Assembly (NCBI RefSeq): GCF_001640805.2
Contig: NC_066838.1
Span: 21,714,557-21,778,556, forward strand
Reading direction: 5' to 3'
DNA length: 64,000 nucleotides
Origin: Lates calcarifer
Lineage: Eukaryota; Chordata; Actinopteri; Centropomidae
Positions 1-12,243 of this stretch are shown one piece after another; positions within the stretch are counted from its first letter, which is position 1; each line of letters starts with the position of its first letter. The notes below the pieces were generated by a model. The model was given only the letters and a program-made list of their open reading frames with translations, did no database searches and was not told the origin of the DNA. Made by a program: the position numbers and the translations under genes.

Positions 1-299
1 GTTATGACGTCACCAACTTCTGTAGTTTCATTTAGCCATTCGTTAGCAACCGCCTTTTTTGAGACAAGTAAAAGCTTTTAAAAATTACAAGTGCGGCGTT
101 GTCTGTCATATTTTATGTCGTAGAATAATACGTTAAAATATCTTGAGCCTTGTGTTAACCACAGACTTTATTTCGGCCCTCTAACCAAAAGCCCATTCAA
201 AATACCCATTGACTTTGGGACGAGGAAACCGGAAGTGTTACAATGCTAACTTATTTCGTCGAGTCATTCGTGCGCCACCCTCAACCTCCAAACTAATCA

Positions 300-525
300 T
301 ATCCCCATCAGTTTCAACTGTACTGTGCTTCCTGCTAATTAGCAACTGCTAGCATGCTAACATACTAACCTCAGACAGTGAACATGGTAAACATTATACC
401 TGCCAAACTTCAGCACATTAGCTTTGACACTGTTAGCATGTTAGCAGGCTGATATTCGCATTTAGCGAGTACTGCCTCACAGAGCAGCTAGCACGGCTAT
501 AGACTCTTGGTGTAGTTTGTCTGTA
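300..525 (+). repeat. dispersed fish repeat with GCATGCTAAC-type sequence
   Basis: Sequence rich in 'gctaattagca', 'agcatgctaac' and 'gtgaacatggtaaacattat', ending with 'cctcacagagcagctagc'. I recognise it as a common interspersed repeat of teleost genomes. The stretch at 45120-45345 appears to be the other (5') part of the same element in the same orientation, sharing the 'gctaattagcaa...catgctaacat' segment. Confidence 0.6.
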
Positions 526-702
526 TAAACAGTATAATCTGCTTTTTGTTCACTATGTTTTTGTTTACTTCTTAGACTAACAGCACTGCTCACAGTATAG
601 ATATGGGCAGAGGAAGAGACAAGAGGTGATAAAATATCTTTACTGTTATAAATGCTTGCAAAATTAGCTGCAACCTGCAAGTACTTGGTTGTATTTACTC
701 AC

Positions 703-858
703 CGCTTTGTAGGTCTTCTTTTGGCCTGCATGTTTGGGTGCTCTGCCAGGGTCGGCACCCATCTCCACATGCATGGCATAGATGATGTCAAAGAAGTCTT
801 CAACCACAGCTACACGCTTCAGGGAGGAGTTGTCTTGGGCAGAATTCCCATCTGAGCA
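703..858 (-). CDS. nol4l: nol4l coding exon 2
   Basis: 52 codons, phase 0 at both ends, between acceptor TTTCAG and donor GTGAGT. It encodes VAVVEDFFDIIYAMHVEMG and the KHAGQKKTYKA block conserved in NOL4 and NOL4L. The first 13 codons (CSDGNSAQDNSSL) match the variable spacer of the family. Confidence 0.88.
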
Positions 859-3800
859 CTGAAACACAGACAGAGGCTGGAGTTTAGCTTAATGTCCCAC
901 CTCAGGCAAACAGAGGTGACTCAGGTGTATCATCTACAGTGATATTATGGCTGCAGTTGCAGATTCCTGCATCCATGTGATGTGAGCAGGGTCTTTAAGG
1001 CACATGAGTCATAGGTCATGTGGTTACACACAGTCAAACACACTGCACAAGGTGTCCTCAATATCACTGGAAAAAAAAACCACCTGCCTTGTTCTGTGCG
1101 GCTCTCTTCCCGCAGTCATTCAGTCTTTAAATTTCTCCTTCAAGTGGAAAAGTCTCGGCCCTGGCTGGGTCGGCAACCATCACCTCATCTCTGCCATGTT
1201 TAAAAATAACACCACCGACACTCTACAAGGCCAACAGTCCCTCCTACCACCACCTCTGGCAGCCATCCTGCCTCCCGTACTGCTGACCCTGTCGCCATAG
1301 AAACTACCACTGATTTCTCTCGGGCAGGTGTGCTGGGCAAAGGGTCATGTGACACACCATAGAAGTGGGATCGCCAGGACAACAGCCTCCATCCACATCG
1401 CCACATGGGGCTTTCCTCTCTTTTCTACCTCCATCTTTTTCTCAAAGTAACTCTTTCATTCCCTCCTCACACACAACCATCAACACTTTGCATTTTCCAC
1501 TAGATCTTATCGTGATATTCCTCCACCTGCTGATATTTTAAACATAAAGTGCCCCAGCAAGCATAAAATGGAACAAATGGATTTGGGCTTTTAATTAGGT
1601 TTTTTTTTTTTTTTTCCAGTTTCAGAGTCCATCTCCTTCACTGCAGATACAAGGCATGCTCTGACATTTTCTGGAGATTGGGTTCTAGGTGGCGAGTGAT
1701 CTTTTCTTGTTTGAGTGAGAGGAGGATCCCGAGTTCAAAAAGTTGTCCCCCTGGCATTGAGGAATCACACTCCACCACCCACCCCCCCACCTCCTCTATC
1801 CTTGACATTTCTGCACAGTTTCTGGGATCCTGACATTTCATTTTCTCGTTTTTTACCCCAACTGCGTCCTCTCTCCTGCCTCCACGTCTTCATCCCCTTC
1901 CTCCGTCCCGTCTTTCTTTTTCTTTCTTTTTCTTCCTTACTCCCCCCCCCTCTTCTTTCTCCTTGCTCCTGCTCTCCCAAGTGCGAGGTAATGATCGTTG
2001 CCATGGCAACTAAAACCAGCTCACAGAGCGGGTTTGTTTTAATCCGGCCCTCTCCCTCTCTCCCTCCCTCTCTCTCCCTCTCTCTCTAGCCACTCTCCCC
2101 TGTCAGCATGGGCTAAATGTAATGATAATAAATGAAATAATAGCGATCCTCCACCTCATCATCACAGTTGTAATCTATCGCACTTGGAGGTATCATCATC
2201 ATCCCCCCCGGTGACATCACCACCGCCGCCGCCGCCGCCACCACTGCTTCAGCCACTGCCGCTGCTGCTGCTGCTGCTTGGGACAATGGTGTCAGGTCCA
2301 TTCACGCTGGATTTAGATAATCTCATACAACTGTGGGGTGTGCAGTGCACCCACACCGCTGCTGCATCCTCCAGTGAATTCTACCCCAAACAAAATATCC
2401 AGCATAGACACCGGATATTCTGCTGGGAGTGTTTTCCCTGACCTGGAATCCAACTAAAAACAATGAAAGACATGCATATTATTGCAATCCAAGCTGGGAT
2501 AATACTGCTAAAACAGATATAGGCAATGTTTTCATGTAGGGCTCCAGCTAATATTTCATTCTATATTATTTTCTCCATTAATTGCTAAATTGTTTGGTCT
2601 ATGAAATGTTGAATATCACAAATTACAAATTTGCTTCAGGAGGCTTTACAACCAGTGCAGCATAGAACAACCTCTTGACTCAGATGAGGTAAAACTCGTC
2701 CCCCAAAAAAACCTTTACTAGGGGAAAAAAGATAGACAGACATGCCTCAGATGTCATGTGCGCAAAATGGAGTTAGTACATATATACACAGTAGATTGTA
2801 TAGTAGAAGTCCATTAGCAGATTACATGTAAACATCGTAGATTTACAGTACGGACAATCTGGATGACAATTTATACAGATTATAGATAGAAATGCCATCA
2901 AAGTCTAAGATATTCAAACTGTAATGATACAACAAGGGGAAAAAAAGGAAATCATCACATTTCAGAAGCTGGAAGTCAGGAGTTTTTGGCATATTTGCTT
3001 TAAAAACAACACAAAAATAGTTGCAGTTTATATTTGAAATCAACCAATCACTGCAGTTTTACTAAGTATACTAATTAGAGCTGCAATGATTAGTCAATGA
3101 ATTACTTAATCTGAAATGATCTGTAAATTTTGGTGGTTTATTTGTCATTTTTAGTCATTTTTCAAGCAAAAATTCCCCAAATTTTTTGGTTAAAGCTTCT
3201 AAAATGTGATGATTTGATGCTTTTCATTGTCATAATCTGACTGGAAACTGAATATTTTTGGAAACAAGCAGTAAGAATATATCATTATGGATTTATAGTG
3301 GACACCCTCTACCATTTCTTGACCTTTTATAGACAAAAGAATTAATTGATGATGAAAATAATCAACTGCAGCCCCAATACTACTACACCTCAAGTTAAGA
3401 AGCTGCAGTCAAGCCTGTGTTTCCTCCACTTGACACCACATCAGTCCTGATACCTGAAGGCCTTCTTGACCCCTCCTCCTGCACTGATAAGCTCTTCAGT
3501 TTCCAAACACGAGCCAACAGGGAGTTAAACATTCACCTCTAAACACAACGTGCTGCGTATTCGTGAACGCATGTGTGTCTAAGTACAGTATATGTCTACC
3601 GGGCAGAGCTCGTAGCTGAAGCAGGAGAACAGCTGTTGAATAGATATTTGGTCTCATCAGCAGCCTGCCGTTTTAAAGAGCAAAGGAGACATGTCAGCAT
3701 CCCTAATCGCCAACAACACTGCAAAACTCTCACTCTCCCTCTTCCCCTTTCCTCCTTCTCTCTATCTTTCTAATCCTGTAGGACTTTGCTCTCCCCAGCC

Positions 3801-3912
3801 ACTGTACAACCAGCCCCCATCCCCTCTGCTCGCTCTCCCTGTCCCGCACCAAACCGCTCTGTTGCTAGGAGACTGGAGGGGTTGAGTCGACTGCCCCCAC
3901 CCCCGCTGGCAG

Positions 3913-3956
<44 letters not shown>

Positions 3957-4353
3957 TAGCAGAGAGTCGCTGAGGGGAGAGAGGAGCAGTCCTGCACACA
4001 GGCAGGTCAGGAGGAGGAGGTGGTGGAGGAGGAGGAGGAGGAGGAGGAGGAGCAGGAGGAGGAGGTAGTGGAGGGGTGGGGGTTCACGAGGAAGCAGCTG
4101 GGTCACAAAGACAGGCCGGCAAAGATAGAGAAGAGATGCATTACACAAGAAATTAGCTCCATGGGTGAACGGGTAAACCCGAGTGTGACATGAAAAAATT
4201 TTTAAAATACACACGTTTAGAATCACACTTAACTTTTAAAGTCAAGCCAAGGCGCAGCATCAACATGGAGATGGTGTTTTATTTTGTAAGGTGGCTGCAC
4301 ACTAAGTAGCTTAAGTTGTGGTGGCAGTGATGTACGCACAGGTACTATCTGTA

Positions 4354-4387
<34 letters not shown>

Positions 4388-5118
4388 CACCAAGATGGCT
4401 GTGTCAACAGTACTCATGACTCAGATTATCTCACTGCAGATGTGACAACAGGTCATCTTTTAAAGCCCCATCTTCCCTCTGTAAATCTATCAACTGGCTA
4501 ATGGACACATAAATGGGACAATCCCTGTTTCTTCTGTGTGTGTGTGAGTGAGTGTGTGTGTGCACCAAAGGGGAAGACAGTGTTAAAAAAAAAAAAAAAC
4601 TGGGATAAGAGAGACTATTACCTCCAGTGTCCCCAATTCCTTTATGAGAAACCCATCCCCTTCTATTTCTTTTCTTTTCACTATCATCCTCTCTTCTCTG
4701 CCTCAATTCATAAAGCTCTGTCATTAAATCCACATTAGGTGCAACAGCCAGGCTCTACCCCTCAGTCCGACATCCTTCTCTCTCTGTGTGTGTGTGTGTG
4801 TGTGTGTGTGCTCCTCTCTCGGCTGCTCCCATGATGAACATTATTTGATAGAGTGTGTGACATCCCCAATATCCCACCGAGCCGGAGACACAGACAGTCC
4901 CACTGGCCCCTGCAGACTGGCTCTGTTGACGTTCCAGTCACTGACTCAAAATGGTATGTAAATGACTCGCACATACATCATCACGTCCCAGAATCCATTT
5001 CGTCATTCCCAGGGCCATTATCATACTGTCCCAGTTCGTTAAATGTTGGCCTTGCAAAGGTATTAAAATTGACAGTAGCGGTATGGTAGGAAGAAAGAAG
5101 ATGCCATCTTAAAGACTC

Positions 5119-5150
<32 letters not shown>

Positions 5151-8100
5151 CGTGCGTGCATGCATGGAGCAGAACTCAGACTCCCACTCCCACACAGGGG
5201 GGAGGCCCCCGGGCCAGTTAAAAATGGTGTTAATTTCTCCTCCTATGGGAAAGCAAAGAACGGTCTCTCCATGGCAACAGAGAGGGTGCTGAAGGGAGGA
5301 AACACAGAGCATGCGATCACCGACCCCCTCTTTGTACAGGCACACATGCACGCACAAACCACCACGTATGTGCAATATGGATTTCACCACCATTTACAGT
5401 AGCACATTAACGTCTCAAATCAACGCATATTGACATAAATATGAATCTGGAATTGATAAAGAAGAAGTGCTGTGCGCCCTCTCCACCTTTGAGCGCTCAC
5501 AAAAACGATGAAGCCAAGTCATCCACCAGCACACAGGTAATTTCTCGGTTGCTCTGACGACAAAATGTGACAAGAAACAACCAGGTGATTCTTGTTTGGG
5601 GTGGTGATCGTTTGCTATTTGAACCCCTGAGCGCGAGTCCATGTGTTGCCCCTAATAAGCACCGCCAGAGAGAGAAAGAGAGAGAGAGACAAAACAAAAA
5701 ACACGCCGGACAAAAGCGCTGGAGATTCGCTATGCAAAAATAGCATTAATGCAAATGCTGTTGAATAATAGGGCCAGTATTCTTTTGACTCTGTGGCCCT
5801 TCCACAAAAGAGGAGCTCTCAGGGGAAATGTGGACTAATTAATCAGATAATAATGATGATGTTCCTCTTCCCCGGTTGACGGTGAGGCAAAAAAACATTT
5901 AGGGCCCATTTTCCAAGACACAGATTAGAAATAGTGGTTTCTGATTTCTACACGAGGAGAGGACGTCCCGAGAAAGACCTTTATTTTGTAAGTTGATAGC
6001 ATTATTGAATCTTCTAACCTGAAAAGCTCTCTCTGTGGCGATAATGTGACATTTCATCCCGTCCTGTAACTCTAAGGCTCCAACTAATGAATATTTTCAT
6101 TATTGATTAATCTGCCAATTACTTTCCAGTTTAATCGATTAAGACTTTTGTTGATAAAATGCCAGAAAATGCCCGTTACAACCTCCCAGGGCTCGAGGTG
6201 GCATCATTAAATGTTTTATCTTGATCAATGGCCTTAAAACCATCCATCACATATGACAAAGAAACAGGAACAGAAAATATTTAGATCATTGCTTGAGTTA
6301 ATCGATAAGTTGATCAGGAAATAATCTTCTTTTCTTGCTTCTTTAAATGTTGATATTTTCTTGTGCCCTTAGTCTTCTGCGACAACAAATTGAAAATAAA
6401 TCTTTGGGCTTTGCTGGTCAAACAAAACAAGACATTTTCACTGTTTTCTGACACTGCAATTGGCAGATTAATCAATCAATACTTAATCGCAGCCCTCGCT
6501 GCCAGTTAATTTTTTGTTTTTGCTCTCAGCTTTAGGACACTTGTGGTTTTGGACCAATCACACAAGTTAAGATATAAGGGTTTACACAAGCTGATGCTGA
6601 CTGGATTCATAAATTGTGACAGCACACCCCCTGAGAACATGAATATACACACATGCAAACATCATATGAGGTGTTTCTGAGCGGTTACACGTATATATAT
6701 ATATATATACACTGTATGTGTGTGTGAGAGCATGTCCACCAAAAACCTAGTTGTGAGAGATGAACAGAGATATTTACAGATTTCAGTTGGCATGGCAACT
6801 AAAAGCAACAGCTCGCAGTATTTCAAAATTTTCAGTACAATGCTTGTGTCAGCTGAAAGGAAACATACACACACACGCAGTGCGTTTAAAGCGTCTCTTT
6901 TGAAAAGTAACTGCACTCTGACTCCCTTCGTCTCGGGGAAAAAGGTCTCATGCAATTCTGTGGTGCATCTTCTGTGTCTGTTTCTGGTCCTGCTCCCCTC
7001 CTCCTCTGTGGCGTCCTCTAATCAGGACATAATGAGAGCTAAACGAGGTTGCATCTCCACACTGAGGGCTGCTGGATTCTCTGAGCACCGGGGAGGACTC
7101 GGAGTGGTGCAGAAAGAGGTGGTGAGACGACAACACGGGTGGGGGGGGGGCAGAGAGATGGACAGAGAGAAAATCGTTCTGTGTCCGGCTTGAAAAGAGG
7201 CATCTAACTAACGCTGAGTCTGTGCTACTGTGCCCTGGTCTTTTCTGTCCCGCCACACACTGAAGCCGCCTTGTATGCTTCACTGACACATAGAAGAGAC
7301 CTTCTCTGTCTGCACATCAGCCACCATCCATCCCTACCCCCACCCCAGCCTGCCCCCATACAGAAACTTGGCACACCCTGGGAGCAGCTGCAGCGGGGGC
7401 TTCCAATGCTCAGGCTCCAGAGAGACACCCCCCCACCCCTTCAGCCCTGCAGCCGTACGAGGAGGCAGTGACCATTGTGTGTGTGTTTGTATGTCTGTTC
7501 GTGTGTGTGTCACTTTTCCACCGGCCCAGGACGGCCTATTTATAAAGCCCACGACTCAAAAATCATGCTTTCTAACACAGTCACATGCATATAAATTGGT
7601 TGATTTGAGGCGCGTGACTCATCATTAGAAGCAGCTTGTGTTGGCTGATGTTTTGTTTGTTGTTTAAATTTCCCAAGTGGAGCTGAGTCAAGGGGAGGTT
7701 TCCCCCCCTGCCTTATGATATTAGCTACAAAGTGTGCACACCACTCTCCAATAAACAGTTTTTCTGCAAAGACTTTGCCTTTCTCAGCCTCTCCACTGTG
7801 GTTTCACCTGACCTCAGAGAACTATTTCAGCTCAGCAGTTGTTAGATGGGCCTCACAGAGAAATCAGGCCGACCTGAAAAATGCTATATTGATAAATACA
7901 CTCAGTTGGCTTGGTTTGTTAGGTACACCCAGCTAAAATTAATGAGGTCTAATACAACAGTCCTGCAGTAAATCCTCCTCCTTTCGCGAAGGTTATGATG
8001 TTCAGTTTGTGTTGAAACTGTTGTAGAGAGGTGCTGATTCAACTTTATGGTCATTTTGAAGGCTGCAGTTTGTGCTGCTGTTGAACTATACAGACAGGTG

Positions 8101-9620
8101 TTTCTGTTATTTTGTCCACTCCATTTGAAATCAATGAGGGTAGGCTGAACTACAGAAACACCTCTCTGTGTAATGCAACACAAACTACATCCTCCAACTC
8201 CTGCAGTTGAAGCAGCACTTTTCATCAATAAAACCTGAACACTGAGGGGAGGGTTTGTTGCAGGACTGTTGTATTCAACTGTATTAATTTTAGCTATACT
8301 TAATAAACTGCCAACTGAGTGTATACACTGAATAAGAGGACATCTAAGAATTTATATCAGCAAGAAATGACAAGAAACACAGACAAAAGCTAATCAGCAA
8401 CACATTTCAAGCACCATCTGCACCTGCAGAGACAGATCACACCTGCCCTCCTGCCCAGAGGGAAACATAATATTGGGTAGAGATTAGAGGACTTTTGTAA
8501 AGGCATTTGGCCTAAATCTAAATTGTGCTTTCACACAGGTGTAACACCTGTGGAGGGCTGTGTATTATTCAACTGAAATCAAAGGATCCAGTCTATAATC
8601 GGTGCCAATATCTCCTCTAGTTCGTGAACAGAAAACGTGTTTCTGCTCTTTGAGGTCCAGGGAGACTCTGTCCCAGCAGGGCGGGTGGGGGGATATTATT
8701 CCCTGAAGGCGCTTATTTAAAATGGTGGTTGTCTCCTCGCTGGCACAGCAGGCCCCCAAAACACCATACAGAGACGTGGACGCGCTTGCACGCACACGCA
8801 TAGAGAGAGAGAGAGAGTGAGCCGCCGGGGCACTGGCTGACAGTTCATCATGTACATGTTTATCTTCAGTTTCAAAAGCAGAATGTGCGGTTTAACCCTT
8901 AATGCACCTGCAGCCTCTCGGTCATGCGCGTGTGGTGACACGACTGCTGAATATCGATCATCCAGGGACATGGAGAAGTGAAGTCTGAGCGCTAACTCTG
9001 GGCGTATGTCGCTATCAGTCCCGAGCAGACCCTTTTGTTTCCGCCACAGCCCCTCACGTGGTCTCCAATTACGCACAGCTGCCACCCTCTATCAAATGCT
9101 GAAATAATTATTTCATAAATGAAATAATTTTAATTTGGTTCTTTTGCAAACGCAGTCTTAAATGGGCTTATACAGCTTAACGTCGGAACGTACACAATAA
9201 AATGCAGCAGAGACAGACTATCCTGGACTACACAGGTGTTGCCAGAGCAACGAGTGACTGCGATCCGCATCCTGCCCAGGACAATGAAAAGTGGGGTGCA
9301 AACACTCAGACTGAAAACCATACAATTCTATTTTATGAAAAAGACACATATTAGAGTATTTTGGAATCTCATCTTTGCTCTTTTAACGAGAGACTAAATA
9401 AATGTTACCGATGCGTGGACACGGTCCGTTTTGCTCGGTTTAGATGGGACAGTGAGGGCGCGTGTCCTTTGATGAATCGCTGACAATCAAACCTGCTGAG
9501 CCCTCAGCTTAAAGGTGGATCTGACATCCTCTAAATTGGCGCTAATCGCCTGTGGTTCCTCCGGGGGCACACCGGACTACCCTGACATACCCGACCCACG
9601 AGCATGCCATTGCATCCCCG

Positions 9621-9662
<42 letters not shown>

Positions 9663-10451
9663 TTAAACATCACCACACCGGACTACACGAGACCCGAACG
9701 GTTTAAACAAAATGTTGTCAATAGTAAATTATCTCGTGCTTTGCACCCGGCAACGTGCCGCTGACAGGACTTCAACCTCACTGGCGAGATGGCTATGCAT
9801 GATAGCCTACCTTTTACAATTGCGATTGCCAGGAGGCACCGGCGTTGCTATGGCAGCAAGGGGATGAGAGTAGGGCTGTTCTGGTTGGGATGTGGACAAA
9901 GTGGAGCTTTATCGGGAAAGACGAGGGCGAGCCGGGACGATAAAACACCATAAGTTGCCATTTTATTCATGTGACAGGTGCATGTGTGTGCAGCGTGAAA
10001 TAATGACAACTTATAGGCGGCAACGGGACATCCTGTGCGCGTGTACACGCACGTTCTCTCTCTGTCACACAGACACACACGCACATACACACACACACAC
10101 ACACTTTACCGTTGACTTGACCGGGACATATAGGACGGGTTTCCCTGGAGCTCCTTTCTTGTTGTGCTCCCCCAAAACGTTGGTCCCGACCTGAAATCCT
10201 TTCGACTTCACCCAAAATTTGAATTTGGCGTTGATGTGGCTGTTGTCGACATAAACGCCATCCGACTCGTCGTTCTGCAACAGTGTCTGCATGATTTTGT
10301 TATATTTTCGCCGGGTGACGGTCTTTGTTTTACCGGAGTCTCCATAAGTCCGGAGACACCAGTCCTGAAATTCACTGAACATCTCCGCCTCCAACACGAC
10401 CGGACTCCGGCTCCTTTTGGGCGCATCCACGCACGCCTTTTTCGTTGCCAT
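703..10451 (-). CDS. nol4l: nol4l, first two coding exons (5' part of gene)
   Basis: Partial gene for nucleolar protein 4-like, a nuclear protein of poorly known function. Coding exon 1 is 10110-10451 (ATG at 10451, 114 codons) and exon 2 is 703-858 (52 codons); both end in phase 0, and later exons lie left of the window. Exon 1 holds the NOL4-family N-terminal block (FQDWCLRTYGDSGKTKTVTR, then AKFKFWVKSKGF and VLYVPVKST). Exon 2 continues with RVAVVEDFFDIIYAMHVE and KHAGQKKTYKA, the order seen in NOL4 and NOL4L. Donors are ACG|GTAAAG and GCG|GTGAGT; the exon 2 acceptor is TTTCAG|TGC. The paralogue NOL4 is nearly identical here. I choose nol4l because DNMT3B lies close to NOL4L in human. The 24-aa extension before the conserved block is hydrophilic and basic. 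Confidence 0.9.
2049..2090 (+). repeat. CT-rich simple repeat
   Basis: Run of CTCTCC/CTCC units with almost no purines, at the end of a longer pyrimidine-rich zone starting near 1755 in nol4l intron 1. Confidence 0.8.
2220..2278 (+). repeat. composite (CCG)n-(CTG)n triplet repeat
   Basis: A run of CCG/CCA triplets followed by CTGCTGCTGCTG, intronic in nol4l. In transcript sense (minus strand) it reads CAGn then CGGn. It gives long shadow reading frames on both strands but no gene. Confidence 0.85.
3075..3375 (+). repeat. dispersed fish repeat, ATTAATCGATTAAT family, near-complete copy
   Basis: Starts 'agctgcaatgattagtcaat' and ends near 'aattgatgatgaaaataatc' then 'aactgcagccc', with the typical interior ('aaaatgtgatgatttgatgc', 'gaatatttttgg'). 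Termini are AT-rich and roughly inverted, as expected for a small DNA transposon. Other copies or fragments are at 2540-2625, 6072-6500, 37225-37320, 42695-43140 and 58335-58590. Confidence 0.55.
3915..3954 (+). repeat. (CA)n microsatellite
   Basis: Uninterrupted CA dinucleotides on the plus strand, inside nol4l intron 1. Confidence 0.95.
4010..4077 (+). repeat. (GGA)n purine tract
   Basis: About 65 bases of GGA/GGT/GCA units, nearly all purine on the plus strand. It lies 55 bp after the CA repeat at 3915-3954. Confidence 0.9.
6072..6500 (+). repeat. dispersed fish repeat, ATTAATCGATTAAT family
   Basis: Starts 'aaggctccaactaatgaata' and 'ttttcattattgattaatct', with interior 'aaaatgccagaaaatgcccg', and ends 'gcagattaatcaatcaatac'. 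Same family as 3075-3375. Confidence 0.55.
7897..8323 (+). mobile_element. fold-back MITE with TA target duplication
   Basis: Perfect terminal inverted repeats: TACACTCAGTTGGC at 7897-7910 and its reverse complement at 8310-8323. The bounding TA (7897-7898 and 8322-8323) fits a TA target-site duplication, as in Tc1/mariner-type elements. The interior is also roughly palindromic: 'acaacagtcctgca' near the left end pairs with 'tgcaggactgttgt' near the right. No transposase is encoded, so it is non-autonomous. Confidence 0.75.
9627..9662 (+). repeat. (CA)n microsatellite
   Basis: CG then CA dinucleotide run about 450 bp from the nol4l exon 1 donor, within intron 1. Confidence 0.9.
10068..10107 (-). 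repeat. TG repeat abutting the nol4l exon 1 donor
   Basis: Reads CA on the plus strand and TG in the sense of nol4l. It begins 4-5 nt inside the intron, directly after the GTAAAG donor. Confidence 0.9.
10110..10451 (-). CDS. nol4l: nol4l coding exon 1
   Basis: Start codon and first 114 codons of nol4l. The ATG is the first in frame and precedes the conserved FQDWCLRTYGDSGKT block by about 27 residues. The donor GTAAAG is followed at once by a TG repeat in transcript sense (10068-10107), so the microsatellite forms the first bases of the intron. Confidence 0.88.
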
Positions 10452-10960
10452 CGCTCCCCCTCTCTCCCTCTCTCTCTCTCTTCTCCTGTCTGAACCCGTT
10501 CAAACAGCCCAGGCTAATAAAGAACACACTTGAACGGGGTTGATTTTTTCCCCCTCCTCTCGGTCCCCGCTGTCCCGCGTCCTGGAGGCTCGGTTCAGGT
10601 TTTGGGACGCTATTACCTCCCCGCGGTTTCCCTCCAGTAAAAGTGACCCGGACAGCAGCACACCTGTTTGCAGAGGAGCAGTGCTGTCCCGAACCGCAGC
10701 GGTGAAAAATGTCACTTCCTCACATCATCCGCTGAGGAGCAGAGAGGGGGGCTGTCCTATGCTGAGCGGGTATCTCCCACCTGTGCGTAAAACCCTCTTC
10801 ACTAAAGGGTAGGCTATGAAAAAAAAACCCACAGTCCTCGCTAAACAACAAAGAACACAGACAAAAGCGTGGAAACAAACGTCGCTCTCAGTTCCTATCG
10901 ACCTACTTTCTAACAGCCAACACTATTTTCGGATGCGGGTTGCTCAACCCTTAAAAAAAG
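10452..10960 (-). promoter_or_regulatory. nol4l: probable nol4l promoter and 5' UTR region
   Basis: The 500 bases upstream of the nol4l ATG are richer in CpG than the surrounding DNA (for example around 10560-10700) and start with a CT-rich tract at 10455-10487 that would lie in the 5' UTR. No TATA box was recognised. Placement rests only on position and composition. Confidence 0.4.
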
Positions 10961-12243
10961 CGCAAAGATGCTCACAATGTGCTCCTATATGGCCACATAT
11001 CCGATCAACATGCGCCACCTGGGATTCTTTCTGCTCCTCACACCTGTTTGAATGGGATTTGCGCTTGCACTGTGAGCTCCATCTATCCCGTAAAAACACA
11101 CACACATACACTCATATCTGCATTTCTCTGGTATAACTGGCTCGATCTGCAGCAAAGCCTGGGGTTTATAAGTGGAGACGTGGAAGGTGAGAGAGGGTGG
11201 AGGCTGAATTTATGTGATACTGTGTTGAGAATGTGCTGGATAACACTAATAACACAATTTATTTGCAATTAGGAAGCATTTGTTTTGGCACATTAAGTGT
11301 ATAGAAAAATAAAAATGCGGGTAAAATAGTTGCACTCATGCCCAAAATATCCACACAAGTAGAGTTTCTTTTAGGAGGATAGATTATAAAGCTGATTTAA
11401 ATTCTTTATATTGCAATAAAAGTTCAAGTTAAAAAAAAGCATTTTTAGTGAAGAACACTGTGACTGTTTCTGTTCCATCACTTCCACATATGGGGACAAG
11501 GGAGGGGAAAATCTACTGAGCCATAAAATTAAGCTTGAACAACCCAAATAGGTGTCTTTATTTTGACGTGTGCAGATGTTTGAGGGAGAAGCAACAAACT
11601 GCACATAATCAGGATCTGTATTTGCCTCCGATGTGTAGTTTTGTGCCCGTGTGGTGTCCTGTTCTCATTGTGTATGTGAGTGTGTGTGACTGTGTGTGTG
11701 TGTGTGCAGCCTGTGTGTGACTCCTCCTGGCCTGTGCATTATAGGCCCATGCTGGCGGTGGCTGCTGTTGCCATGACAGCAGCGCAGCAGTGTCTCCGGC
11801 CGTGCAGAGGGTGAGTGGGATGCCCCGTCCTCATCTCTCCATCCTGACTCAGACACAACGGTATGCTGGACACAAAAGCCACCCCCCACACCCCACCTCC
11901 TGCCCCCCCCCCCCAACCCAGAAACAGCCCAACACCCTGTCGACAGATCGTCAGATAAAGAGAAACTGATGCACATGTGTTTGTGTGTGTGTGGCGAATG
12001 GCCGAGGCCTTTGCAAGCTATTTCATTTCATTTCATCATTTGGTCTTGTGTTGTGTCTTAGGACTGGCCTGCATGCACGATGAGCTCCAGGGCTCCTCAT
12101 CCATCCCTCAGGGGAGGAAACATCTCAGCACCGCTCTTATTTTGAAAGGTTTGGTTTTAAACACAAATCCCCCAGTTTGTTGTTATTACAAACTGATTTC
12201 ACATGAACACATGAATGAGATTCTCCTACGTAGATTACTTTGA

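Larger units (their letters stand above)
859..10109 (-). other. nol4l: nol4l intron 1 (9.25 kb): repeats and possible regulatory DNA
   Basis: No convincing exon lies inside this interval. It holds pyrimidine-rich tracts (about 1755-2095), a CCG/CTG triplet run (2220-2278), copies of a dispersed fish repeat (2540-2625, 3075-3375, 6072-6500), several CA/TG microsatellites (3915-3954, 4353-4389, 4785-4812, 5117-5156, 9627-9662), a GGA purine tract (4010-4077), a TA run (6692-6711) and a fold-back MITE (7897-8323). A non-repetitive A/T-rich stretch at 5640-6060 is a candidate conserved element. Confidence 0.6.

Noticed and set aside
3762..4226. 154-codon minus-strand reading frame
   Set aside because: It is a translation of CA and GGA repeats (runs of CVCV and LLLL).
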